Below, piece by piece: positions 7,041-14,411 of a stretch of DNA of 34,406 nucleotides. The translations under genes and the position numbers were made by a program. The stretch comes from Clostridia bacterium (lineage in GTDB: Bacteria; Bacillota; Clostridia; Oscillospirales; Acutalibacteraceae). Under the pieces are notes generated by a model. That model saw nothing but the letters and a program-made list of their open reading frames with translations, searched no databases and was not told where the DNA came from. Numbering within the stretch: position 1 is the stretch's first letter; the number at the start of each line of letters is the position of its first letter. Where the stretch lies: assembly GCA_024404095.1 (NCBI GenBank), contig JAKSQO010000034.1, positions 1 through 34,406 of the forward strand, given 5' to 3'.

Positions 7041-8920
7041 AAGAAAAGTTAATAGCCCTGAAGAACGATATTTCGATTATTTTTAAAAGTTTAGGCCTTA
7101 TCAATGATTATCTCGGCAATCACTATCTGCTGATAAATACCGTACAGATGACACTGCGTACCGTTGCGCCGTACATCACCGTTTACTGCACGGGACTCGT
7201 AATAACCGCACTGACGCAGGGAAAAGATTTTTCGGTAATGCTCAAATATGTGCTGATTGCATCATTTTCAACTCTCATAAGCGACCTAATAATGCGTTGG
7301 ATGAATTTTTACAGGCTCACAATGCTCAACTCCTGCTACTACAAGCACTGTGCCGTGCTTTCAAGAAAAGCTCTTTCGCTTGACTATGCAAAAGCAGAAA
7401 GCTCGTCTGTTCAGGCACTTCGAGGAAAAATAGAAGAAACTGCGAATAACGGTGACGGAATAGCATGGGTTGCAGATATGGTGGCGCAGATAATAGCGAA
7501 CACCGCCTCCGTTATCATTGCAATTATTATGGTATCGGGTATGGCTTTCGGTAGAGCAACAAAGCCTCTGAGCGGTGCGATGAAATTTGTTGACACACCG
7601 TATTTTACCGTTCTGCTTGCGGTGATAACCGTTTTGTGTATTGCGCTCACGGTAAAATATCAGAGCCTTGCGGAAAAGAAACAGTTTGAAAGCTATAATT
7701 CCGTCAGGTGTTGGCCGCTAAAAGACCATTACGACAAAAAATATCTGAATGAAACCGACAGCGGCAAGGATGTTAGAATTTATAACGAAGTGCCGCTGCT
7801 TAACGAAGAACTGAAAACAAAAATATATGAGCCTGTTGTCAAACATATAAAAAGGCGCTTTAAGATTTGGACAACCTACGGCAGCGTTACCGGGATTATT
7901 TCAAATGTGCTCGGCGGTGCGGTTTATATTTTTGTGGGGTTAAAGGCTTTTACGGGAGCATTCGGAGCAGGAAAGGTCGTTGAATACTACGGAGCAATAA
8001 CAAAGCTCATAAATTCCTGCTCTGATATTGCAGGCTGTTTCGGCTACCTCAGAGCAAATTGTCCGCAGATGAAACAAGAGCTTGAATATCTCGCACTTAC
8101 CTCCGATATGGAAAACGGCACAAGAAAAGCAGATGAAATCGACACGAACAACCTTGAATTTGAATTTCATAATGTCAGCTTCCGCTATCCCGAAACCGAG
8201 CCGCTTGTGCTGAAAAATATTTCTCTTAAAATAACTCAGGGTGAACACCTTGCAGTTGTCGGAATGAACGGCAGCGGAAAATCCACCATGATAAAGCTGC
8301 TTGCCCGTCTGTATGACCCGAACGAAGGTTATATCACCGTCAACGGAATCGACATCCGTGAGTTTGATTATTCGGAATATTTAAAGCTGTTTTCAATCGT
8401 TTTTCAGGATTTCAAACTGCTTGCGTTTTCGGTGGGCGAGAATATCGCCTGCTCGGAAGAATATGACGAGCAGAAGGTATGGGACTGCCTTAAAATGTCG
8501 GGAGCGTATGACAGAGTAAAGGAATTCCCCAACGGACTTAAACAGTCGATTTACAAGCTCTATGAAAAAGACGGCATTGATTTGTCCGGCGGTGAAGAAC
8601 AGAAGCTTGCCATTGCAAGAGCTTTGTATAAAGACGGAGCCTTTGTGGTGCTTGACGAGCCGACAGCGGCACTTGATCCCATTGCGGAAAGTGAGATTTA
8701 TTCAAAATTCAATGAAATCGTCGGCAGCAAGACCGCAGTCTATATCTCTCACCGCCTGTCTTCCTGCCGCTTCTGCTCACGCATTATTGTATTTGACAAG
8801 GGAGAGATCATTCAGCAGGGCACCCATGAAGAACTTCTCGCACAGCCCGACGGCAAATACTATAAATTATGGAACGCCCAGGCACAGTATTATACAGATA
8901 ATAACAATTTAGCGGTTTAA
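7037..8920 (+). CDS. ABC exporter half-transporter (permease fused to ATPase), second of a pair
   Basis: A 627-aa partner of the preceding half. Membrane segments cover about residues 30-340. The ATPase domain has Walker A GMNGSGKST (409-417), Q-loop VFQDF, signature LSGGE, Walker B VVLDEPTAALDP and H-loop YISHRLSS. Both halves keep a catalytic Glu, unlike many heterodimeric exporters with one degenerate site. It starts with TTG at 7037, supported by AGGAGG at 7024-7029 and a 4-nt TTGA overlap with the previous stop. The operon ends here at a strong terminator. Substrate unknown; exporter pairs downstream of LytTR/GHKL systems commonly move or confer tolerance to peptides. Confidence 0.92.
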   Translation: MKEKLIALKNDISIIFKSLGLINDYLGNHYLLINTVQMTLRTVAPYITVYCTGLVITALTQGKDFSVMLKYVLIASFSTLISDLIMRWMNFYRLTMLNSCYYKHCAVLSRKALSLDYAKAESSSVQALRGKIEETANNGDGIAWVADMVAQIIANTASVIIAIIMVSGMAFGRATKPLSGAMKFVDTPYFTVLLAVITVLCIALTVKYQSLAEKKQFESYNSVRCWPLKDHYDKKYLNETDSGKDVRIYNEVPLLNEELKTKIYEPVVKHIKRRFKIWTTYGSVTGIISNVLGGAVYIFVGLKAFTGAFGAGKVVEYYGAITKLINSCSDIAGCFGYLRANCPQMKQELEYLALTSDMENGTRKADEIDTNNLEFEFHNVSFRYPETEPLVLKNISLKITQGEHLAVVGMNGSGKSTMIKLLARLYDPNEGYITVNGIDIREFDYSEYLKLFSIVFQDFKLLAFSVGENIACSEEYDEQKVWDCLKMSGAYDRVKEFPNGLKQSIYKLYEKDGIDLSGGEEQKLAIARALYKDGAFVVLDEPTAALDPIAESEIYSKFNEIVGSKTAVYISHRLSSCRFCSRIIVFDKGEIIQQGTHEELLAQPDGKYYKLWNAQAQYYTDNNNLAV

Positions 8921-8929
8921 ATAAAAATA

Positions 8930-8969
8930 GCTTCCTCAGTGTTTTTTAATAACTGAGGAAGCCGTTTTT
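8930..8969 (+). terminator. Bidirectional intrinsic terminator
   Basis: A perfect 11-bp stem (8930-8940 with 8952-8962) is followed by a T run on the plus strand and one on the minus strand. It ends the exporter operon and the converging tnpV gene. Confidence 0.85.
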
Positions 8970-8971
8970 AT

Positions 8972-9352
8972 TTAGATGTAGATTAGTTCATTGTTTACAA
9001 TTTCAGTTGCACGGTTGCGGATATTTTCCATCGCTCCGACCCATGCCATCTGGTCTTTGGCTTTCAATTCTTCAGTTACGCCCTCGGCTTTCTTCATATC
9101 TCTTACGAGCTTATCAAACATTTCGTTAGCTTGCTCATTAATATCGGCGAGATAGGAATGAAGCGTGTTCCGTGTTCTCATAAGGGAATATACTGCTTTT
9201 TTGTTTTCAATAAGGTAATCTCTGTGTCGTCTGCCCCATATACCGATTGGTCTGTCATCTGTTTCCGGTGGTAAAACAAAGTTTGGTAAATAATAATCGC
9301 CATGCAGCGTGTAGCTGAATCCGCTAGTTTCATCAATAATATGGTTTTTCAT
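8972..9352 (-). CDS. tnpV: TnpV-family transposon-associated protein
   Basis: A 126-aa protein matching the TnpV family carried by Clostridial conjugative and mobilisable elements. Recognisable blocks are YTLHGDYYLPNFVLPPE, PIGIWGRRHRDYL, LNxYLADI-type text (LHSYLADINEQANEMFD) and the ending AMENIRNRATEIVNNELIYI. Its biochemical role is not established. The open frame runs 5 codons further upstream, but ATG 9352 follows a GGAGG, so I start there. No integrase, recombinase or relaxase accompanies it, so it looks like an orphan remnant or domesticated copy. It converges on the exporter operon through a shared terminator. Confidence 0.88.
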   Translation of the reverse strand: MKNHIIDETSGFSYTLHGDYYLPNFVLPPETDDRPIGIWGRRHRDYLIENKKAVYSLMRTRNTLHSYLADINEQANEMFDKLVRDMKKAEGVTEELKAKDQMAWVGAMENIRNRATEIVNNELIYI

Positions 9353-9421
9353 TTTGTAATCCTCCAATTTGTTTTAAATAAATAACTTACACATCAATCT
9401 GGCTGATTACAAAAGTGTGAA

Positions 9422-9447
9422 GGAGGCTACTTCTTTAAGTAGCCTCC
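9422..9447. repeat. Perfect 11-bp hairpin upstream of tnpV
   Basis: Arms at 9422-9432 and 9437-9447 (GGAGGCTACTT and its complement) flank a 4-nt loop. Neither strand has a proper T run next to it, so it is not a convincing terminator. It may be an end structure of the element that brought tnpV. Confidence 0.5.
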
Positions 9448-9519
9448 CCCAATAGGGTGGTTATTTTTTTGCAGTAAAATAGCAAAAGGGATTCAAACAA
9501 GGAGGGAAAGTTAAAAGGA

Positions 9520-9594
9520 GTCATTCTGAGGAGCTTGCGCCGAAGAATTTCATATGATTTGGAGCAGAGATTCTTCCCTTTGTTCAGAATGACA
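9520..9594. repeat. Palindromic intergenic repeat (MITE/REP-like)
   Basis: Outer arms GTCATTCTGA (9520-9529) and TCAGAATGAC (9584-9593) are perfect complements. Inner arms GAAGAAT (9542-9548) and ATTCTTC (9570-9576) also pair. Similar 'GTCATTCTGAG...GAAGAATC...' palindromes are scattered through intergenic regions of many bacterial genomes as non-coding mobile repeats. Copy number in this genome cannot be judged from one window. Confidence 0.65.
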
Positions 9595-9766
9595 GGACTT
9601 TAAAGAACAGGGATAAGCGTGGATTGCCAATGTCATCAAATATTTAACAGTACAGAGCCTTTAGATTTTATATTGTAACATTTCATTTGATATAATTTGA
9701 AACATATTACATTTATTATGTTACTCTTACCTAAATTTGCAGTATAAACTTTGGGGATAAAATATC

Positions 9767-9795
9767 TTGAAACAATTTTGAAAATATGTTATATT
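9767..9795 (+). promoter_or_regulatory. Promoter of the 9822 phosphoesterase
   Basis: TTGAAA (9767-9772) and TATATT (9790-9795) are separated by 17 bp, ending 26 bp before the start codon. A GGAGG ribosome site follows. Confidence 0.65.
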
Positions 9796-9821
9796 TTATA
9801 AAAATTTTTGGAGGTTAGTTT

Positions 9822-10889
9822 ATGGCAACTATAAGACTGGTATTTGCATTTATTCTCTCTTTTGCTCAGTTTATGAGCCCGTACTTCACAATGTTTTTCA
9901 AAGGCATTGACAGCTTTTATGAAGAATGGTCTCCTGAAATGGCATACACAGAGGATTACGCAGTAAATTTTGAAAAGGATCCGAATAAGGATTTTGTCAT
10001 CCTTAATCTTACTGATGTTCAGCTTACTAACAAGGAAGCTTACGGCGATGCAGGCAAGCTTGCAGAAGCAACAATCGCAAAGGCGATTGCCGACACTCAG
10101 CCCGACCTTATTACTCTTACAGGTGATAATTCATGGAGCCAGATGGGTTATGTAAAACTTGTTCAGGTTATAGATTCATATGGTATTCCGTGGGCTCCCG
10201 TTATGGGCAATCACGATGGCGAAAACGGTAAGTGGAAGCCCGAAAACTGGTGTGCTCAGCTTATGTACAAGGCAAAGAACTGCGTGTTCAAGTTCGGCCC
10301 AAAGGATATGGGAATCGGTAACTACATAATCAACATTAAAGAAAACGGAAAGATTATCCACACTCTTTATATGATGGATACCCATTCTAACACTTCACTC
10401 GAAATCGGCGGCTATGACCACCTTTGGGATAATCAGCTTGAGTGGTATGCGTGGGCTGTCAAGGGTACAAACGCTATCGCAGGCAAGACTGTTGAAAGCT
10501 CAGTTTTCTTCCATATTCCGTGTATTCAGTATCGTTATGCGTGGAACGAGGCAAAGTTCAATCCTGAAACAGGCAAGTATGAGAACTCCGATTATGCGGA
10601 CAGCTTCGGTGTTAACGGAGAGTGGTGCTGTTCTCCTGATTATGATAACGGTTTCTTTGCTCTTGCAAAGGAGCTCGGCAGTACAAAGAATATGATTGCG
10701 GGTCACGATCACATCAACAGCTCTTCAATTATGTATGAGGGTATCCGCCTTTCATACGGTCTTAAGTGCGGTTCAGGCTGCTATTGGGACAGCACAATGA
10801 ATGGAGCTTCGACACTTACAATCAATTCAGACGGTAACGCAGTATTTGCTCACCACTATGTTGATCCCGATTCTCTCAATATAAAATAA
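9822..10889 (+). CDS. Calcineurin-like metallophosphoesterase with N-terminal export/anchor segment
   Basis: A 355-aa protein. Residues 1-27 form a hydrophobic segment (IRLVFAFILSFAQFM) that looks like an uncleaved anchor or signal. The binuclear metallophosphoesterase core follows: D65 in LTDVQL, GDN at 101-103, GNHD at 129-132, H231 in FFHIP, and GHDH at 294-297. The first motif is normally DxH and here reads DVQ, so one metal ligand is changed, as in some extracellular members of the family. The substrate is unknown; the family cleaves phosphomono- or diesters. It is monocistronic, between a promoter and a bidirectional terminator. Two further, intracellular-type relatives lie at 16148 and 31408. 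Confidence 0.85.
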   Translation: MATIRLVFAFILSFAQFMSPYFTMFFKGIDSFYEEWSPEMAYTEDYAVNFEKDPNKDFVILNLTDVQLTNKEAYGDAGKLAEATIAKAIADTQPDLITLTGDNSWSQMGYVKLVQVIDSYGIPWAPVMGNHDGENGKWKPENWCAQLMYKAKNCVFKFGPKDMGIGNYIINIKENGKIIHTLYMMDTHSNTSLEIGGYDHLWDNQLEWYAWAVKGTNAIAGKTVESSVFFHIPCIQYRYAWNEAKFNPETGKYENSDYADSFGVNGEWCCSPDYDNGFFALAKELGSTKNMIAGHDHINSSSIMYEGIRLSYGLKCGSGCYWDSTMNGASTLTINSDGNAVFAHHYVDPDSLNIK

Positions 10890-10902
10890 TCATACAAATA
10901 AT

Positions 10903-10933
10903 AAAAGCTTCTCTCAAATTGAGGGAAGCTTTT
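10903..10933. terminator. Bidirectional intrinsic terminator
   Basis: An inverted repeat (arms about 10905-10915 and 10921-10931, one G-T pair, loop AAATT) is flanked by A and T runs. It lies between the converging phosphoesterase and GH4 genes. Confidence 0.8.
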
Positions 10934-10938
10934 ACTGT

Positions 10939-12267
10939 TTAGTGGTATTCAGGAAGGTAATCGCCGTGAGCTGCTATAAGGTCGTCGACCATTTTCTTGA
11001 TTGTGTCGATGTCAAGCTCGCTGCCGGTATGCGGGTCAAGCATTGCCGCCTGATAGATATGCTCGAGCTTGCGCGTTTTTGCAGCTTCAATGGTGAGAAG
11101 TTGCACGTTGATGTTTGTCATATTCATTGCGGCACATTGAACGGGAATTGCTCCGACGTGGCAGGGATTGATGCCATAGCCGTTTACAAGGCACGGAACC
11201 TCAACGCAAGCCTCAGCAGGGAGGTTGGTTATAAGGTGGTCGGTGTTGATTACGTTGCCGCCAATCTGTGTCGGTACACCTGTGACAATGGATTCCATAA
11301 TTCTTGAAGCGTATTCATGTGAGCGTTTGTGCTCCTTAACACCGTTTGCGAGAAGCTCCTCATATTCCTTTTTCCAGCCATCAATCTGATTGATACAGCG
11401 ACGGGGATACTCGTCAAGAGGAATGTTGTATCTTTCAATAAGCTCTGGGTACTTGCTCTTGATATAGAACATATTGTACTCTGCGTTGTGTTCACTTGAT
11501 TCGGTGCAGTAATAGCCGAAGTTCTTTATATATTCAAGGCGAACCTTGTTTTCACATTTTTCATCATCAAGCTTATAGTTTATTTTTTCAAGACGTGATT
11601 TAATCTCGGGATAAAGGTCATTGCCGTTTTTGTCCTTGATTTCAAGAAGCCATGCCATATGGTTGATGCCGGCGATAAGCTCTTTCCTTCCCTCAAGCTT
11701 GTCAGCCATATCGACCTCATTAAGAAGAGATTCGCTGCACACCTGAACGCTGTGGCAAAGTCCGACCGTGTTTACACCTGTGTATCTCTGCATATAGCCC
11801 GAGAGCATAGCCATGGGATTGGTGTAATTGAGGAAAAGCGCGTCGGGACATACCGCTTCCATATCATTTGCAAAGTCCTGAAGAACAGGGATTGTTCTCA
11901 GCGCGCGCATAATTCCGCCTATGCCGAGAGTGTCGCCGATAGTCTGACGAAGACCGTATTTTTTAGGCACTTCAAAGTCAATTATGGTACAGGGGTCGTA
12001 AAGACCGACCTGAATTGCATTGACAACAAAGTTCGCACCGCGAAGAGCCTCCTTGCGGTTCTCAACACCGAGATAGCACTCGATTTTGCCGTAGCCGCCG
12101 AGAGTGGTTCTCATAGCTTCAAGGATTGTCTGGCTCTGCTTAAGTCTGTCACCGTCAATATCATAAAGAGCGAAAGTGCTGTCACGGAGAGCTTCCGTGC
12201 ACATACAGTCGCCGATTACATTTCTTGCAAAAACTGTGCTTCCTGCACCCATAAATGTTATTTTCAT
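10939..12267 (-). CDS. melA: GH4 family glycosidase, probably alpha-galactosidase (MelA-type)
   Basis: A 442-aa cytoplasmic enzyme of the NAD- and Mn-dependent glycosidase family 4. Seen: N-terminal Rossmann motif GAGSTVFARNV; NAD-site region VVNAIQVG; NYTNPMAM (N150); the CHS motif at 171-173; and NHMAW with H203. The Cys/His pair are the metal ligands known for GH4. The CHS variant is typical of the alpha-galactosidase branch rather than 6-phospho-glucosidases; this subtype call is by resemblance. ATG 12267 follows GGAGG by 7 nt and was preferred to a TTG two codons upstream. It stands alone without its own transporter. It has its own promoter and terminator and diverges from the membrane-protein gene at 12407. 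Confidence 0.9.
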   Translation of the reverse strand: MKITFMGAGSTVFARNVIGDCMCTEALRDSTFALYDIDGDRLKQSQTILEAMRTTLGGYGKIECYLGVENRKEALRGANFVVNAIQVGLYDPCTIIDFEVPKKYGLRQTIGDTLGIGGIMRALRTIPVLQDFANDMEAVCPDALFLNYTNPMAMLSGYMQRYTGVNTVGLCHSVQVCSESLLNEVDMADKLEGRKELIAGINHMAWLLEIKDKNGNDLYPEIKSRLEKINYKLDDEKCENKVRLEYIKNFGYYCTESSEHNAEYNMFYIKSKYPELIERYNIPLDEYPRRCINQIDGWKKEYEELLANGVKEHKRSHEYASRIMESIVTGVPTQIGGNVINTDHLITNLPAEACVEVPCLVNGYGINPCHVGAIPVQCAAMNMTNINVQLLTIEAAKTRKLEHIYQAAMLDPHTGSELDIDTIKKMVDDLIAAHGDYLPEYH

Positions 12268-12296
12268 AATCAATCCTCCGTTTTTGAGTATATCTG

Positions 12297-12325
12297 ATTA
12301 TATCACATCTTATTGTTATATACAA
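12297..12325 (-). promoter_or_regulatory. Promoter of the GH4 gene
   Basis: On the minus strand TTGTAT (12325-12320) and TATAAT (12302-12297) are separated by 17 bp, about 30 bp upstream of the start. The divergent gene at 12407 has a TATAAT at 12341-12346 with no clear -35. Confidence 0.7.
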
Positions 12326-12406
12326 CTGAAAAAATGCAGATATAATTTCCTGTCGCTATTGAATGAAATGTATTTGTGTGTTATTATTTCAGATGAGGTG
12401 GTTTAA

Positions 12407-13795
12407 ATGAATAAATCTCTGACCGCAAATAATAGTTTTAATAAAGCGGAAATAATTATTTACAGCCTGCTCGGTGCTTTGCTCGGCGGAGCAATGTGGC
12501 GCGCAAGAGGCTCACATGGCTGGGGTTCGGAAATGGGTGTAATTACCGTCGGACTTCTTGTGCTCGTGTTTATCTATGCTGTATTCAAACGCAGAACTAA
12601 CGCATCGTTTTTCCAGATTGTTGCCGCCGCGTCTGCGTGTGCGCTCACAACTCCTGCATGGGGAACCTTACTCAATCAGACGTCGGGTTACTTCGAGGTT
12701 TCTGTCAAGGGTGATTACGATAATGTAGTGAATACATTCAACTGTACTCCCTGGTCGGGCGTGTTCATTATGCTGTGTCTCGGCTTTGGTATGATGCCGT
12801 TGTTTATGTTTGCCGTGTCGCGTCTTTTCAGCGATAAAAAGTATTCTCTTGTAAAATACATTGCGGTGGTTGCTGTATTTTTTGCAGTTTTTTATATCGC
12901 AAACGCAACTGTTTCTCATTTGATTCTCAAGCTTGTTCAGCCTGAATCAATCAAGGCTTTTGAGTGGGGACTTGATTACAGAGAAATCAAGGGCAGTGCT
13001 TATTCAGTTTATATGAAGCATTTCTCTGATATCAACTGGGGTAAAAAAGTTCCGTTCGGACGAAATTATTTTACCGAAATCACAGTTATTTCACACGCTA
13101 TTGCGGCGGCTGTGACAGCATTGTTTATCAGAATCGGCTTTAAGGATAAGGTCGGAGCAAAAATAACCTTCTGGGGTTGCGCCGCATTTTCAGTTGGTAT
13201 TACCGTTGCAAATGTTTTCTTTGTACTTAAAAATAAGCTCGGCGTTGAAGCACATCCGTGGCTTGACGGAGCTTGGAGCTTCTGGGAATTTTCAACAGGA
13301 TTTATTTCCGTTCTGCTTGTGATGCTTCTTCTTTTCAGCATTAACAAAAAATATCCCGACATAGGCTTCAAAGATAATCTTGTTCCCAAGCTGCCTGAAA
13401 AAGTGCAGGATATTATTCTCTGCCTTTTCGTTTTCTGCTTCGGCTTCGGATGGGTTACCATTGCACCTCTTGCGGAAAGACTTGACGCTTCAGATGTTTT
13501 CCCGATTATCGTTTACGCTGTCGGCGGTGCGGCAATAGTTGTTCTTGCCGTGCTTATGCTTATCGGAAAGCTCCCGAAGGTTTATAAGGATGAACCCGTG
13601 AAAATCGCATCAAAAATGATTCCTGTTCTCTTCGGTATACATATGCTTTATTACCATTTTGTCGGCTACACACAGGAGTGTCCTCCGTATATATCAATAA
13701 TAGATGCAGTTGAAGTTGTAATGATAATCACAACAATACTTTTCTTCGCAGGATATCTGACAATCAAAAAGAAAGAACTTTTTGTTAAGAAATAA
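12407..13795 (+). CDS. Polytopic membrane protein of unknown function
   Basis: A 462-aa integral membrane protein with roughly ten to twelve hydrophobic helices. After a short polar N-terminus the first helix (IIIYSLLGALLGGAMW) runs into a striking RARGSHGWGSEMG motif, repeated in spirit later by the LDGAWSFWEF segment. I recall similar glycine-rich RxRG(S/T)xGWG motifs in uncharacterised membrane proteins, but no function is known to me. It starts after GAGGTGG. The HAD phosphatase begins 2 bp after its stop, so the two are one operon. That partner suggests handling of a phosphorylated membrane or envelope compound, which is inference only. Confidence 0.85.
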   Translation: MNKSLTANNSFNKAEIIIYSLLGALLGGAMWRARGSHGWGSEMGVITVGLLVLVFIYAVFKRRTNASFFQIVAAASACALTTPAWGTLLNQTSGYFEVSVKGDYDNVVNTFNCTPWSGVFIMLCLGFGMMPLFMFAVSRLFSDKKYSLVKYIAVVAVFFAVFYIANATVSHLILKLVQPESIKAFEWGLDYREIKGSAYSVYMKHFSDINWGKKVPFGRNYFTEITVISHAIAAAVTALFIRIGFKDKVGAKITFWGCAAFSVGITVANVFFVLKNKLGVEAHPWLDGAWSFWEFSTGFISVLLVMLLLFSINKKYPDIGFKDNLVPKLPEKVQDIILCLFVFCFGFGWVTIAPLAERLDASDVFPIIVYAVGGAAIVVLAVLMLIGKLPKVYKDEPVKIASKMIPVLFGIHMLYYHFVGYTQECPPYISIIDAVEVVMIITTILFFAGYLTIKKKELFVKK

Positions 13796-13797
13796 TT

Positions 13798-14367
13798 ATG
13801 AACGTTTACGATTTTGACAATACAATTTATGACGGCGAAAGCTGTCTTGATATGTTCTTCTGGTTTGTACGCAGGGATGCGTCACTTCTGAGATTTATTC
13901 CGAAGGTTCTGTCGGCTTTTGCGGAATATAAAAAGGGTAACGTAACAATCGAACAGGCACTTGAAAAGTATGCGCCGATGATTGAAAATTATCTCGGAAG
14001 GAATCCCGGCTTGCTGTCGGATACGGCTGATTTCTGGGACAGGCATATGAAGAAAATCAAGAGCTTTTACAAGGATATTCAGAAGCCCGATGATCTCGTT
14101 ATTACGGCTGCGCCTGAGGACTCAATGAGAGAAATCTGTCAGCGGCTCGGAATTAAAAAATATATCGGAACAATTATCGAATCCGATACGGGAAAAATAA
14201 AAAGACTTTGCCTGCGTGAGAACAAAGTCAAAGCGTTTTTTGAAGAATATCCGAATCAGAAGATTGATTCTTTTTATACCGATTCGCCCGAAAATGATAT
14301 GCCGCTGATTGAAATTTCTGAGCAAGCATACGTTGTCAAAGGAAAGAAAATTATTAAAATTAAATAG
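13798..14367 (+). CDS. HAD-superfamily (HAD-IB, PSPase-like) phosphatase
   Basis: A 189-aa cytoplasmic hydrolase with all four HAD motifs: DFDNT with D5 (nucleophile) and D7; T103 in VITAAPED; K143 in ENKVKAF; and TDSPEND with D162 and D167. The helical cap between motifs I and II is of the phosphoserine-phosphatase type. Such proteins act on small phosphate esters such as phosphoserine, glycerol phosphates or phosphatidylglycerophosphate; the substrate cannot be read here. It is translationally adjacent (2 bp) to the unknown 462-aa membrane protein, so a membrane-linked substrate is possible. The operon ends at a strong terminator. Confidence 0.88.
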   Translation: MNVYDFDNTIYDGESCLDMFFWFVRRDASLLRFIPKVLSAFAEYKKGNVTIEQALEKYAPMIENYLGRNPGLLSDTADFWDRHMKKIKSFYKDIQKPDDLVITAAPEDSMREICQRLGIKKYIGTIIESDTGKIKRLCLRENKVKAFFEEYPNQKIDSFYTDSPENDMPLIEISEQAYVVKGKKIIKIK

Positions 14368-14372
14368 CAGAA

Positions 14373-14411
14373 TACCCACAGCAGAAATCAAAATGCTGTG
14401 GGTAATTTTTT
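14373..14411. terminator. Bidirectional intrinsic terminator
   Basis: An 11-12-bp stem (about 14373-14383 with 14394-14404, TACCCACAGCA and its complement) is followed by six T. It serves the HAD operon and the converging MATE gene. Confidence 0.85.

Larger units (their letters stand above)
9353..9821. other. 469-bp intergenic region with repeats and one promoter
   Basis: No gene was found. It holds a GC-rich hairpin (9422-9447), an imperfect palindromic repeat (9520-9594), an AT-rich stretch with 7-bp inverted arms GTAACAT (9675-9681) and ATGTTAC (9718-9724), and a plus-strand promoter (9767-9795). The repeats and the neighbouring tnpV gene suggest an insertion-prone spot. Confidence 0.6.

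Noticed and set aside
11659..12297. 212-codon plus-strand open frame
   Set aside because: It is antisense to the well-supported GH4 gene and has no recognisable protein features.
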